62,465 bases of DNA from a virus. The stretch is taken from positions 1 through 62,465 of IMG/VR virus record IMGVR_UViG_3300048057_000022. One strand, written 5' to 3'. The position numbers were made by a program, and so were the translations under genes. Below, in pieces: positions 41,201 to 48,906 of the stretch. The notes under the pieces were generated by a model. It made no database searches. It worked only from the letters and a program-made list of their open reading frames with translations, and was not told the origin of the DNA. Position 1 is the stretch's first letter. The number at the start of each line of letters is the position of its first letter.

Positions 41201-41467
41201 ATCGTTCGCGTTATGGTACGAGGAGAAGGACCAGTCCGCGTTGTTCAGCTTCACCACGATATGGTCGAGGCCGTCCGCCGCGCTCACAACGATGCGGGGC
41301 ATCTCCATGATGTCGCCAGTGTACGGCTGTGCGGAGATCGTCACGGCGTGCGTGGCCACAAAAAGCTCGGTGGCCCCGGAATCGACTAGCGTGATCTTGG
41401 CGACCACGACGGGGCGGCTCTGGTCCGCGTCCAGGATCGTCTGGATGGCCGCGCTGACGGATCTCAT
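35246..41467 (-). CDS. Giant tail hub/tip protein, gpL- and gpJ-like fusion, 2073 aa
   Basis: Residues 1-280 resemble minor tail protein L/DUF2163: beta-rich start, then C155 (NHCGWEFG), C166 (SNCGY), C266 and C274 (GCPRDIIRECGRRW), which could hold an iron-sulfur or zinc site. Residues ~300-900 contain hub-type sequence (LDVLTAPEREDESDRWSAGL). Two insert domains share GQVRTIASNTASTLTV and IRVIASNTATELTV. From ~1000 to the end come many FN3/Ig-like domains. It is a baseplate hub that joins tape measure, tail tip and fibres and probably touches the host receptor. Confidence 0.8.
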   Translation of the reverse strand: MRSVSAAIQTILDADQSRPVVVAKITLVDSGATELFVATHAVTISAQPYTGDIMEMPRIVVSAADGLDHIVVKLNNADWSFSSYHNANDFDGALVEVSQYFATNPGYTTFEGPVQLFTGTIFRPEVDAEVMTINVMADARMARGGSIGRIITNHCGWEFGSADSNCGYTSSAQVQTGAAYTHTSWIPLTGSAETGQAGVTLEPSDYPSNYVSIWRGGYSAETGGTEIYSNLRVTEADLANSQIKLNSTLSWSGTLQAGDYIVYQGCPRDIIRECGRRWKFAEATRQQDKFGGMDYFREQFGYAEPRQGVVAQMDGVVGNIIPIPYGTRWTTPLVVGVHSRAGGGTKAWAAWNSTRDGPFAVCVIGEGLLDTAIDTVEEDVLLDGATLRSTQYYVNQGWDDKFDILVGTKTQAPSDFFPQWDRDKEIPGHGGLRNVGYFIMELPENYDLEPQVTNVVWENQYPVGWNPFFGPVPGKYLARTRYWAVRAPDIQCKYKGKKVQKYAYSGSTPITGAYEYSRNPVWQILDVLTAPEREDESDRWSAGLATSSVDLGSFIDWADYAEDTISVYDFDKSLISVERYRSDLYVKSGKRADVLAMLLQACRGSLVAKDGKVGIVLDAPTGGKGTITGATSTIITESTRNGLTDSTWPDGGVSGLLTGLRVKILTGTGAGQVRTIASNTASTLTVSSAFSPTPSVGGTFAIYALELNIDNVGPIKVRHKTALHELTNQVVASYQSTKDQGRDATVPIPDTYEDDQGNYHYDKFGLNEKSVKMEATTEWQQAVRNGWYELRKGLDQNFEFYVPGLNIEGMVLEIGDIVLINHDISGIANEVARVVRIEDGGGLAYSLTCEVIRDHVYLNFPTDDFDSVDISSTLKPPHGIPPHVTTVAIDHDIDFDGEQPLVTVDWDQPEWQYANWYVIIEMRYRNPQTLAWTSWSELGISKTRKHSFRASRVGMVEVRPVLTSAVGVRGDAPIDNGTSSGGNTSTTLNDTAKAWATDEWYGCSVEIIAGTGYDADDPQIRVIASNTATELTVTEAWDVTPDGTSEYDIYVAAPVVQEQITAGIGFGNPHLDEDDGDLYLSPGWLLGTGCKYLDSDTEPTENDVQTTGNILTEDGVAVGGENIHTFTADGEIRYVGIVFYLDDACTQGESGITVLRYTYHEADNNPRVVWFPYIPDDVTKEGVRFVATDDSAQVNFGYIVIDEGDAEPTWPGDYTTSGLVADPYDISVEVVKPAEGGTRKVILFNAVDATGFMFRPADDPGRVYVDGNARPAGFFNYSTEEDGTPVIIPQAIDSDCMSWRFRVKKVDVGSESWDSIAFDDGLGSEYSGNTFNYQDLESYVLASGECLCVEGQFYRTSATDDTTQEASMASEAMQFVIYLGSDTIVPTVKAIPTQVGAVGNVVLELNDPQNLINGTAFQPIQGGNELDPGDPDDPWDERDVTADPGYNLTSSTGVALVEGRKSTLFYAFRYSTDGGVTSTWVVDSFEFDKDFIPSIKCSATVVGPVVYLRHDGDEDTKSVEYLIAREPPDDMPSEVELDGGGTIVNSRSGLTTLVVDLLPTEALHIRVRAWSEVAAGGNQCDDDWRHTVKANDTVPPTMGVQAFRASNYGKITLLPNDPSGLITGTAFLPFNGSGDFDPGDDPEAGGDDWAGNGGEVDESDPYTYTSTTGVALGGKHSAILFYAYRVDLQDGNGDAWIIGSHNFGLDAIPDAKFSLTLVGTQPRLSWSGDPDMSSGSVEFIIDATDMPADFTDGTPETPVNGQSGVTNCGGVLTDGQTLFVRARAWTGAGGTGTSSPAASDFTGEIQYNAGGETGALAPLAVAVGYDWKPSLYTGAAFTILLHLAVGSDVASIEFEVEGGDEDPPVPDSGGYNYTSDIAADTDHELRDEYVAVRYFTSAQADEAIPVRVRGWSGAGGTGTSGSWVKADVFPAEESGAGVNIYNQAGTLIGGPNLTLAGMFEVTRSGTDEKVLGVPASFANATSDYNPDYADGPVQTTTFTVDRTIAAPLNVPDGATFVLRCLGYTAGVDLTLASGWNCAYGNGPFTPYNLGADHIMLLCCMNIGGTLITGIMFG

Positions 41468-41889
41468 TACAGAACCTCAATCAATTCCAGGCCCACCTTT
41501 TCCGCCTCGTACAGGAACGTTTCCCGATCCATGCTGTCCATGTTGTAACGGCAGTCGTAGGCAACGTCGCTCAGGTATTCGTAATAATCGAAGTTGTAAA
41601 GCCTGCCCTCCTGGGCCAGGAAGTGTCCCCAGAGCGCGTCTGCGGCTGCTGGCGTAAGTTGGTCGAAGAGGATCTTGAAGATGCGCCTCACGGGCGCCTT
41701 CGCCGTCCGCTTCTCCTTGCCACCCCAGGACGTGTTCACGATTGTCTCGTGCGTCGCCTCGACCGAGTAGGAGTAGTCGGCCTCAACGGCGTCCACCCCT
41801 ATCGGCAGGGTCACCGCAACGGCGGTGGACGGGAAGTCGTCCTGCGGATCAAACGGGTTCGACCCCTGTAGATAATCAGGTGCAGCCAT
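41467..41889 (-). CDS. Minor tail protein, distal-tail type, 140 aa
   Basis: ATG preceded by TAGGAGGCTTAA. FKILFDQLTPAAADALWGHF followed by LYNFDYYEYLSDVAYDCRYN fits minor tail proteins between tape measure and hub (DUF2460 or gpM-like place). The identity rests on gene order and size; it probably forms the distal tail ring. Confidence 0.65.
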   Translation of the reverse strand: MAAPDYLQGSNPFDPQDDFPSTAVAVTLPIGVDAVEADYSYSVEATHETIVNTSWGGKEKRTAKAPVRRIFKILFDQLTPAAADALWGHFLAQEGRLYNFDYYEYLSDVAYDCRYNMDSMDRETFLYEAEKVGLELIEVL

Positions 41890-41898
41890 TTAAGCCTC

Positions 41899-44700
41899 CT
41901 AGGCTGGCACGAAGGCCCCGTGGGCCTGCCCGCCTGTTGCCTTGTCCTCTCGGGCCACCAGGGAGATGCCCCGCCCGAACGCCACGGGGTTCCTGAGAAC
42001 CAACTGCTCGAAGCTCGCCGCGTCCACGGCGTTGATCTCCACGTACCACGACCGCTTGTCCCCATAGGCTCCGGGACTAAACTGAGGGTAGTTCATGGGG
42101 CCTGGGGCCCCAGCACCCCCACTGCCGCCACTCTTGGCCGATTCCTTCATCCTCCCACCGATCGCCTTGGCCATGGCCTTTAGGACGATGCCACCAGCGA
42201 TGAGCGCCGCAGCAGACGCCGGATTCGTGATGTCCTTGAAGAGTTCGCTGAGGAGGAGGGCGCCGATACCAATCTGCACCATGGCATCACCCATGATCTG
42301 GAGCATACCAGAGAACAACTGACCCACCGCCTGCGACAGGCTCACTCCCATGTCCGGCGTTATCATCGCAGCCAGGGCCTCGGCCACAACGTCGGAGCCC
42401 TGCTTGATAATCATCCTCAGAGTCTGCTCCAGCGCCTGGCTCAGGTCGTCTGGCTTAAGGCCCTCAATCGCACTGTTGATCCCACTCAGGATGCCCTTGA
42501 ACGCATCCTTCATCGCAGGGGTCAGGGTGTCCTCTAGGATCTCCATCTGCTTCATGATTTTGTCTTTGAGGGCGAGGAGGGCTGTTGTCGCAACCTCGTC
42601 GTCCATACCCAGTTCCATCTGGAGCTTCAGTTCGGTGAACTCCTGGTTGAACCCATCGGTGATCTGGGAGTTTAAGTCCGCTATGAACTCCTCCAGGTTG
42701 GTGACGTGGGGCTTCAGGTTCATCCCTATGGCCTGGTCCAGTGGGTCTGTGGACCCGATAAGCTGCTCGAACGTGTCCTTCCAGTTGTCCAGCAGCGACT
42801 GCGCCCCACTCCTGGCCGCATCGGGGTCAATCAATCCAGCAGACAACCTGGCCCCCAGAAGTTCCAGCGGGGCGTCGATGCCTTCACTAAACACCTTCCC
42901 CCACCTGGCCATCAGGGCCTTGAACCAGTCTGTTATCTTGCCTTCGTCACCGCCACTAGTGTCACCAATACTGGTCGGAGCAAGCTCCATGTTTGCCATA
43001 ATGTCACGGGACTGCTGCTCCATAAACGACCCCTGCGCGGAGTACACCCCGGCTATCTCCATCATGGCGGCCTTGATGTCGTCCGTCGTCTGCTTCAGAA
43101 CTTCCTGATTGCCAGCCCTTTGGGCCTGACGCGCCCTGTTGATTTCTCTGGTGATGACCGCTAGTTCCTCCCTAACCTTCTGTTGGGCCAGCTTATCCGG
43201 GAGGCCCATGGCGAGAGTCCTGGCCCGGTCAACGAGTGGGCCCGCCCTCTCGGACTTGAAGTCCGCACGGGACGCTTCAACGCCGAGAGCGACCCCGAGT
43301 CCCCTCACCGACTGCCCTTGCTGGGCTCGGGTCTGGGCGTCCACTAGCTGGATGTTCTTTTCCAGTTGCTTGTTCGTGGTGCCAAGCTGGTTCGCGAAGT
43401 CTTGGTTACGAAGCGTCGCAACCCGAACCGCGTCGCCCTGGGACCTATGCCTCGCATAAAGAGCACCGAGGAGTCCGAGGACAACGCCAGCGCCCGTGAT
43501 CCACGGATTGAAGCCCCTAACTACCCACGCAGCCATGCCAACCTGAGCCGTCTTGACGGCGGCAGAGATCGCGAGAATCTTCAGCACCAAGGCCCGCCCC
43601 ACGATATAACTGAGTAGGCCAGCAATCGCGACATTGAGTCCGCCGATAGCGTCAGTGAACTTCATGACCACCACGACGGCGTTCCACATGGCCTCCACCA
43701 TCCTGACAAGCTCGTCCCCGACCAGCATCACCTTATCCTGCAATTCACGGAGCCTAGCGGGGCTGCTCCTCAGTTCCATCAGCCAGTCCATGATGGCCTG
43801 AGTAGACTCGCGCAGCGGCACCATGAGGGCCTCCCCGATGTCGGCCATTACCACGAAATAGGCATCCTTGATATTGGAGATCACACCAATAACGGTAGTG
43901 GCTGACTCTTTAGCGAAGCCCTCGAATTTCTCTTCGATCAACTGGAAGATCGCCTCGGACCTGGACCCCAGTTCGGCCGCCAGCGCCTTGAACTCGGCAG
44001 GGGCGATAGCCAGGGTAGGGAGCGACCGAGTGATGGCCGTTGGGGAGCCCGCGATCACCTTACCTATCACCTCCGCAACTTCTTGGAACGTCCTCCCGGC
44101 CACGGCAGCAAGGTCGGTGATGAGGGGTAGGGTACGCTCCGAAATCTCAACGTTGAACGCCTGGAGGGTGGTCAGCCCCTGGAAAAGGTCGGGAAGCTCC
44201 AGCGGCGTCTCAATGGCCACCCGCTTTAGGAGTTCAAGCCGCTCGGCGGCGAGGGTCGCGTTCCCGCTCAAGACCACAAGCTGCTTGTTCCATAGCTCCA
44301 TCTGCATGGGAGCCTGGGCAAGGGTAGTCGTGAACTCCCTCACCGCCCGCGTAACAGCGGTGATAACGAAGAACGCCGCCATGATGCGGACCATACGTCG
44401 GAACAGTGTTCCGAAGTTGTCCAGGGCGTTGCCCGCCCCCTTGATCTTGGTGCCGAACCTGTCGGTCCTAGCGCCCGCGTTCGCTACGCCCCTCTCGTAG
44501 GTTTTCGCGTTCGCGGTGACCTTCTTAATTTGACCACCGAAGTTCTTCATTCCGGCAGTAGCCGCCTGAAGCGGCGCCGACGAAAACGCCTTATGCACCC
44601 TACTGACGGACGTCGCCAGTCGGTCGAGCGCGTTCGCCCTCGCGGTAATCGTCTTTGCTGCGGAGCCCCCAAGATTGATAACAATGTCAGTCTTTGGCAT
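41899..44700 (-). CDS. Tape measure protein, 933 aa
   Basis: Start ATG at 44700 (MPKTDIVINLGGS); nine codons upstream are in frame but lack a ribosome site. The long helical protein has heptads near the N-terminus, hydrophobic patches (MVRIMAAFFVITAVT; INPWITGAGVVLGLLGALYA-like region near 430-450; SYIVGRALVLKILAISAAVK) and a Gly-rich end. At roughly 0.15 nm per residue it would set a tail near 140 nm. Located between the chaperones and the hub, as usual. Confidence 0.9.
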   Translation of the reverse strand: MPKTDIVINLGGSAAKTITARANALDRLATSVSRVHKAFSSAPLQAATAGMKNFGGQIKKVTANAKTYERGVANAGARTDRFGTKIKGAGNALDNFGTLFRRMVRIMAAFFVITAVTRAVREFTTTLAQAPMQMELWNKQLVVLSGNATLAAERLELLKRVAIETPLELPDLFQGLTTLQAFNVEISERTLPLITDLAAVAGRTFQEVAEVIGKVIAGSPTAITRSLPTLAIAPAEFKALAAELGSRSEAIFQLIEEKFEGFAKESATTVIGVISNIKDAYFVVMADIGEALMVPLRESTQAIMDWLMELRSSPARLRELQDKVMLVGDELVRMVEAMWNAVVVVMKFTDAIGGLNVAIAGLLSYIVGRALVLKILAISAAVKTAQVGMAAWVVRGFNPWITGAGVVLGLLGALYARHRSQGDAVRVATLRNQDFANQLGTTNKQLEKNIQLVDAQTRAQQGQSVRGLGVALGVEASRADFKSERAGPLVDRARTLAMGLPDKLAQQKVREELAVITREINRARQAQRAGNQEVLKQTTDDIKAAMMEIAGVYSAQGSFMEQQSRDIMANMELAPTSIGDTSGGDEGKITDWFKALMARWGKVFSEGIDAPLELLGARLSAGLIDPDAARSGAQSLLDNWKDTFEQLIGSTDPLDQAIGMNLKPHVTNLEEFIADLNSQITDGFNQEFTELKLQMELGMDDEVATTALLALKDKIMKQMEILEDTLTPAMKDAFKGILSGINSAIEGLKPDDLSQALEQTLRMIIKQGSDVVAEALAAMITPDMGVSLSQAVGQLFSGMLQIMGDAMVQIGIGALLLSELFKDITNPASAAALIAGGIVLKAMAKAIGGRMKESAKSGGSGGAGAPGPMNYPQFSPGAYGDKRSWYVEINAVDAASFEQLVLRNPVAFGRGISLVAREDKATGGQAHGAFVPA

Positions 44701-44708
44701 GGCTGCTC

Positions 44709-45281
44709 CTAAAGCGGGATGACCCACGTATGCGAGGTATGGGTCGCATCACCCACGAGGAACGCCTTCTCCCAAAACCGGAAGACGGCGTCTGCGGTCT
44801 TCTGGTTGTACCCAATGGGGTTCCTGGGAGGCACCTCCGCGCCCGGAACCTTGGCGCCCAGCGACTTCCTCAGCGTCTCGAACCGCTCCAGGTTTAGCGC
44901 AGCGAGCGTGCCGTAGTTGAGTTCGATGCACCTTCTCGCCTTGTGCGTAGTCCCGCCAACATGAATCGACGTCGCGTCACCCAGCCTGCCGCCGATGTGC
45001 TTGTAGGTGTGCCCAGTGGCGTAATAGGGTCGGGTACTCGAAATGCCGCCGTCCTTGCGGATGCCAAGCGTGGCCTTCGAAGGGGGGAGCATGGGACCAC
45101 CTGGATTTGGGGCCCCTTCCGCAACGAAGCCTTGGGCGTTGCGACCCATGTCGATGTTCCTCCTGATCCCCGCAGCGACGCGCTCGGCAGACTTCTCCAG
45201 GAAGAGTTTCGTTTCGCGGTGGTGGCGTGCGAGCGACCTAACCGCCTGAACGAAAGGGTCTTCCATGGGTTGGAGCGCCAC
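44709..45281 (-). CDS. Tail morphogenesis protein, 190 aa
   Basis: Helical N-terminus (RSLARHHRETKLFLEKSAER), then GGPMLPPSKATLGIRKDGG and YYATGHTYKHIGGRLGDATS, like virion-morphogenesis or head-tail joining proteins. It overlaps the chaperone extension by 44 bases and sits just before the tape measure. Exact role not certain. Confidence 0.55.
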   Translation of the reverse strand: MALQPMEDPFVQAVRSLARHHRETKLFLEKSAERVAAGIRRNIDMGRNAQGFVAEGAPNPGGPMLPPSKATLGIRKDGGISSTRPYYATGHTYKHIGGRLGDATSIHVGGTTHKARRCIELNYGTLAALNLERFETLRKSLGAKVPGAEVPPRNPIGYNQKTADAVFRFWEKAFLVGDATHTSHTWVIPL

Positions 45282-45789
45282 TGTGTCCCTCCCGCTTCTT
45301 CCTGCGTTCCTCTAGCCAGTCGTCTACGAGCCTCTTCGCCTCCGAGACGACCATGTAGCACGAGCAATAAATGGCGGGCTGCTCTAACCAGGGCTTCTCG
45401 TTGTAGAAGAACCGTGGCTGCATCCCCGAAATGTCCATCGTGATCTGCTCGATCACGGCCCGCGCCCACGCTGGCGTCGGAAACGACGCTGGGCAGAAGG
45501 TGCCGACCTTCCTCCCGCGCTTCACTCTAAGAAACGCCCTAGGGTGAACCTGTACCCCAGGGCGTTTAAGTACGGCGAACACCTGCTCGGTGAACTCCGT
45601 TAGTGCTGGAAGCATCTCTGCCTTGCTTTCAATCTGGACCTCCACCCCACCGTCCGCAAGGGTCATGGGGAAGGTGTCCGGGTCATCAAGACAGATCCTA
45701 CTTGTTTGCACCCCGTCCAGTGGACAGCCGTCGCACGTCCCCTCCTTGCTCGTGGCAAGGAAGTATGCCGTCGCTGCCCACTTTAGGAG
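45238..45789 (-). CDS. Tail assembly chaperone, T-like part made by -1 frameshift
   Basis: This frame is open without a start from 45789. It reads LLKWAATAYFLATSKEGTC just after the slippery site, then CDGCPLDGVQTSRICLDD, so the GTG at 45711 is inside a Cys-containing domain and is not needed. With the 131-residue upstream protein it gives a fusion of about 313 residues, the layout of lambda G and GT. Cysteines (CDGC, C, CSC) suggest a metal site. It folds the tape measure. Confidence 0.75.
   Translation of the reverse strand, partial: LLKWAATAYFLATSKEGTCDGCPLDGVQTSRICLDDPDTFPMTLADGGVEVQIESKAEMLPALTEFTEQVFAVLKRPGVQVHPRAFLRVKRGRKVGTFCPASFPTPAWARAVIEQITMDISGMQPRFFYNEKPWLEQPAIYCSCYMVVSEAKRLVDDWLEERRKKREGHSGAPTHGRPFRSGG
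45741..45763 (-). promoter_or_regulatory. Stem-loop downstream of the slippery site
   Basis: On the minus strand CTTCCTTGC pairs with GCAAGGAGG (one U-G) around CACGA. It begins 25 bases after the heptamer. This is longer than the usual 5-9 base spacer, so its stimulating effect is uncertain. Confidence 0.4.
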
Positions 45790-46178
45790 TTTTTTTCCTC
45801 CATCTCCAGATCGGTAGACCCCAGGATATGGGAGTCTACCCGGTCGGTAATCTCCGTGGGCATGACGTTCATGATGGCCACGATCTTCGGAGACTCCTCA
45901 ACCGGGCTGTCGGTCGGGATGGGTGTCCCGTCTGCATAGCTCGCCTGAAAGCCCCTAATCAGATGGATGGACCTGACGGTCTGGGTGTAGAGGCGCTCAA
46001 GGTCTGGTATTTCCTTGGCCCTACGGCCTTTCCCGATCGTCTTGGTCATGGTCATGGACTGCTGGCGTGTCAGCCGCCTCTTGAACTCGAAACGAATCTC
46101 AAATTCGTCCCCGTCCTCATCCTCGCCACGAAACGTGAGAGGAGCGAGCCCTTCCTGCGTCAGGTCTAGCTTAATCAC
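45783..46178 (-). CDS. Tail assembly chaperone, G-like part, 131 aa
   Basis: Small protein with LTFRGEDEDGDEFEIRFEFK and MTKTIGKGRRAKEIPDLERL, between tube and tape-measure genes. Its last codons are GAA AAA AAC TCC TAA. The -1 slippery heptamer A AAA AAC (minus strand of 45789-45795) is in the correct zero-frame phase, three bases before the stop. Normal termination gives this short chaperone; slippage gives the long form. Confidence 0.8.
   Translation of the reverse strand: MIKLDLTQEGLAPLTFRGEDEDGDEFEIRFEFKRRLTRQQSMTMTKTIGKGRRAKEIPDLERLYTQTVRSIHLIRGFQASYADGTPIPTDSPVEESPKIVAIMNVMPTEITDRVDSHILGSTDLEMEEKNS
45789..45795 (-). promoter_or_regulatory. Programmed -1 frameshift site, A AAA AAC
   Basis: Canonical X XXY YYZ heptamer in the right phase at the end of the chaperone gene, with an overlapping open -1 frame downstream. 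Confidence 0.85.
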
Positions 46179-46411
46179 TTACTTCCCCCTTCGGGTTCTT
46201 CCTTCTTCTTCGCCGGGGCCTTCGTGGCCCCTGGCTTAGATTCAGGCTCCGATACTGCGTCCTCCTTCTTGGCTGACGCAGCCTCCATCTTCTTTCTCGC
46301 GGCCGCCACTTGAGCAGCGAACCGTACCCTGATGTGCTTGGGTTCAAGCTCAAACACATCAGGGTACGCCGCCCAAGTCTCGACCAACGCTTCGGGTCGG
46401 ACCTTGGTCAT
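46175..46411 (-). CDS. Small tail-operon protein, Lys/Glu/Pro-rich, 78 aa
   Basis: N-terminal 40 residues (VRPEALVETWAAYPDVFELE) form a helix pair; the rest is a disordered Ala/Lys/Glu/Pro tail (KSKPGATKAPAKKKEEPEGG region). It lies between tube and chaperone genes; it could be a further chaperone or tail completion factor. Confidence 0.55.
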   Translation of the reverse strand: MTKVRPEALVETWAAYPDVFELEPKHIRVRFAAQVAAARKKMEAASAKKEDAVSEPESKPGATKAPAKKKEEPEGGSK

Positions 46412-46419
46412 GTCGCCTC

Positions 46420-47616
46420 CTAAGCGGTGTACGTTGAGGCGAGGGCCAACGTGGTGGCCCGGAAGAACGAGTTTGTCCTCGTATCGAAAACAGTGTCCAA
46501 CTGTACCTCGACCAGTGGCGCCACCACGGTCGGATCAATTACGGCACGGAAGGGCACCTCCAAGGTCACGTCGGCGCCAACGTCTCCAGACGTCGGGTTG
46601 AAGGACTCGTGCAGCTTGCAGTAAGGCAGCTTGATGGTCAGATCCTGATTGGTCCCGCCCGAAAACACGACTTCAATCTCAAACTTGAGCCCGCCCACTA
46701 GGGCGTCCAGGAAGTCGCTCCCGACGTGGGCCATCCCAATGGTGCCCGTCACGGACGGACGGCCTGCTGTGGCCAGCGCGTTGTTCTCGTCGTACCCCAG
46801 CGCGTCCCGACCACTAATGCCGTTCACCATCTCAATGGTAAGGGAGTCCAGGAAGGGTCCATAGGTTGAAGATACGTCCCCGGAGTTAAGCTCCAGGGTG
46901 GTCAGGGTCATGTCTTCTGGAGTCAAGACGGGCTGGTCTGAGAAATTGCCGTTGATGCCCGGACCCCATGCCGCCTCGACTATATCCTCCACTTCGTCAC
47001 CGGACCTACCGAAGCCGGAGAATGTGAAGTTGAGGTAGTTCTCCATCCCTCGCTGCACCTCAAACCGCAACATATTGGCAACGAAGTTCTCGATGAACGC
47101 GGCGTTGTCGGCGTCGCCAAGGTCGCCGTGGCCGTACAGGTACTCCAAACCTATGGAGTAAACGTCGGCCATCTCCACCTGCTCGTTGTAGGTGGCGGCA
47201 CCGTCGTCGTAGACCCCCATCACCGCTCCGATGTGGTCTGGCTTCGCATCCAACATCCCGAACTGGTAGGTGCCCACCTCGGTCCACGGGGTCGTGAAGG
47301 TCGGGCTTCCAGCCCCAGGCGTGACGACGGTGTATTTTCGGTTGTGGAAGAAGGACATCAGAGGGAGGATCATGTCCTCAGCCCTGGCGTCGATAGGTAT
47401 GGACGCTGTTGGAAACGTCCCGTGAACGCTCACTGTGCTCGCAGCCTGAGCGGCAGTCCCGGTGATTCGGTTCTCGGCATTGCGGATCGCCCTACCGACA
47501 TTTATCTCCGGCGCCCCGGACAGGGTCGGAAAAACGCCACGCACCTGCTTGGTCGCAGACGCTCTGCCCAGATAGTGCTCTACCATTCTCAGGCCCGATT
47601 CGAATCCTCCGGGCAT
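46420..47616 (-). CDS. Major tail (tube) protein, 398 aa
   Basis: Beta-rich protein with GVFPTLSGAPEINVGRAIRN, TTPWTEVGTYQFGMLDAKPD and LTTLELNSGDVSSTYGPFLD. The gene lies directly upstream (in mRNA order) of the chaperone pair, the fixed position of the tube gene. The size is above most tube proteins, which suggests an added Ig-like or loop domain. Confidence 0.75.
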   Translation of the reverse strand: MPGGFESGLRMVEHYLGRASATKQVRGVFPTLSGAPEINVGRAIRNAENRITGTAAQAASTVSVHGTFPTASIPIDARAEDMILPLMSFFHNRKYTVVTPGAGSPTFTTPWTEVGTYQFGMLDAKPDHIGAVMGVYDDGAATYNEQVEMADVYSIGLEYLYGHGDLGDADNAAFIENFVANMLRFEVQRGMENYLNFTFSGFGRSGDEVEDIVEAAWGPGINGNFSDQPVLTPEDMTLTTLELNSGDVSSTYGPFLDSLTIEMVNGISGRDALGYDENNALATAGRPSVTGTIGMAHVGSDFLDALVGGLKFEIEVVFSGGTNQDLTIKLPYCKLHESFNPTSGDVGADVTLEVPFRAVIDPTVVAPLVEVQLDTVFDTRTNSFFRATTLALASTYTA

Positions 47617-47618
47617 TT

Positions 47619-48092
47619 TTACCTCGCTTCTCTGGAGCTACCGCTCGCGGTGAAGATCATGGCTTGAAGACTACTGCCGTCCGTCACATAACTGGTCGGA
47701 CCACAGGAGACTCCGCCCTGGTTTAGGAGAGACAACCGCTGGCCCATGAGGCTGTCGATCACCTCTTTGGTCGTCACGGTAATGTCGCTCCCTTGGTCGT
47801 CTTTGGGTCTGCTACTCATCGCGCCCATTTTACGAAAGAGCACGACGATTAAAGCATGAAAATCCCAAAGGGTGGTCTGACCCAGGCCAGGTGAGGGAAC
47901 CATGGCGGGCGAGGCGGGCATGATGCGAACGCCGTAACGTCCCGTGCCCAACGCTTTTCTCAGCACCTCTGGGGCCGTGTCCGCGTCTGCGTCCACCACG
48001 TCCACCATGCCGCTGAGATATGCCACCTGATCTACGATCCTATCTTGAATCGCTTCTAGGAATTCGTGGAGTCTTACGTCGCCCTGTGGCAT
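47619..48092 (-). CDS. Tail terminator/completion protein, 157 aa
   Basis: ATG at 48092 with AGGAGGAG upstream; longer frames read through the connector gene. Alpha/beta order LHEFLEAIQDRIVDQVAYLS, GVRIMPASPA, TLWDFHALIVVLFRK matches tail terminators (gpU-like) in length and place. Confidence 0.6.
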   Translation of the reverse strand: MPQGDVRLHEFLEAIQDRIVDQVAYLSGMVDVVDADADTAPEVLRKALGTGRYGVRIMPASPAMVPSPGLGQTTLWDFHALIVVLFRKMGAMSSRPKDDQGSDITVTTKEVIDSLMGQRLSLLNQGGVSCGPTSYVTDGSSLQAMIFTASGSSREAR

Positions 48093-48106
48093 GGCTCCTC
48101 CTTCTC

Positions 48107-48520
48107 TTAGGGGGAGGACCTGTGGAGATAAACCGCCTTGCCCCCACCGGCCGCTGCCTCTGGTTCGGAACCGAACGAGAACGTGCCGTCCTCGACCCCG
48201 TTCCAGATTTGGTTGAGTCGAATGCGAATCCAGGCCCACTGCTCGTCGAACGCCTCGCCAGCATAAATGCCGGAGACGCGAGTCCACAGGGCCTCGTAGA
48301 CGTTTAGCTCCACGAGAATTTCGGCGTAGTCCCCGTCATCCTCTACCGCGATGGGAATGATCGTGAACCGCTCCATTCCAGAGAACCGCTCATTGACCTT
48401 CTTCGCCGACCTGCGTAGCGAGTCAGTAGCCTTGGTTTCGTCATGCTCCCACAGGTCATCTATCGCTGTGGGCACGTAAGCACGAACATCATCGACAGTT
48501 GCGTATGCCTCGAAAGACAT
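48107..48520 (-). CDS. Head-tail connector protein, 137 aa
   Basis: ATVDDVRAYVPTAIDDLWEH followed by helices (LRRSAKKVNERFSGMERF; ELNVYEALWTRVSGIYAG) resembles gp6/DUF1320-type adaptors. Position between capsid and terminator genes supports it. Confidence 0.65.
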   Translation of the reverse strand: MSFEAYATVDDVRAYVPTAIDDLWEHDETKATDSLRRSAKKVNERFSGMERFTIIPIAVEDDGDYAEILVELNVYEALWTRVSGIYAGEAFDEQWAWIRIRLNQIWNGVEDGTFSFGSEPEAAAGGGKAVYLHRSSP

Positions 48521-48529
48521 CGTCCGCCT

Positions 48530-48826
48530 TTACTCCTTCTTGGCCCTGGGCTTCATCGGGGCAGGCTTCCTCCTGGAGGGAGGCGCCTTCACCGGCTCCG
48601 GCTCGGGCTCCGGCTCGGGCTCCGGCTCCGGCTCGGGGGCTGGCCCCTCTGGTCGCTTGGTCACGTCCTCAAACTTCAGGACCATGTCACCAGACTGCCA
48701 CCGTTCGCAGAGATTCTGGGCGTCGATGCCCGCTAAGTCAAAGATGGCCTCCATCAGGATGCCATCGACGCGATCCTTAAACCTTGTATCGGCGCGGTAC
48801 CGTTCGTCAAACGTCAGTCTCGCCAT
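48530..48826 (-). CDS. Small protein with Pro-Glu repeat, 98 aa
   Basis: Helical N-terminal half (TFDERYRADTRFKDRVDGIL), then a PEPEPEPEPEPEPEP stretch and a basic end (SRRKPAPMKPRAKKE). The PE repeat is rigid and extended; the two ends may link charged partners at the head-tail joint. Unknown. Confidence 0.6.
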   Translation of the reverse strand: MARLTFDERYRADTRFKDRVDGILMEAIFDLAGIDAQNLCERWQSGDMVLKFEDVTKRPEGPAPEPEPEPEPEPEPEPVKAPPSRRKPAPMKPRAKKE

Positions 48827-48868
48827 CAGTCTTAATCCTCGGTGGCGCCCCAGGGGAGGGGCGGGAGT

Positions 48869-48893
48869 GGGGTGGGGGCTCGCCCCCCACCCC
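48869..48893 (-). terminator. GC-rich hairpin after the capsid gene
   Basis: GGGGTGGGGG pairs exactly with CCCCCACCCC around a 5-base loop, in the gap after the capsid stop. There is no T-run, so it may pause or stabilise mRNA rather than end it. Confidence 0.45.
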
Positions 48894-48906
48894 GTCCGGT
48901 TAAGGG

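Noticed and set aside
45238-45711. Independent gene with GTG start at 45711
   Set aside because: The frame is open well upstream to the slippery site and the skipped part encodes a coherent Cys-containing segment; a -1 extension explains it better.
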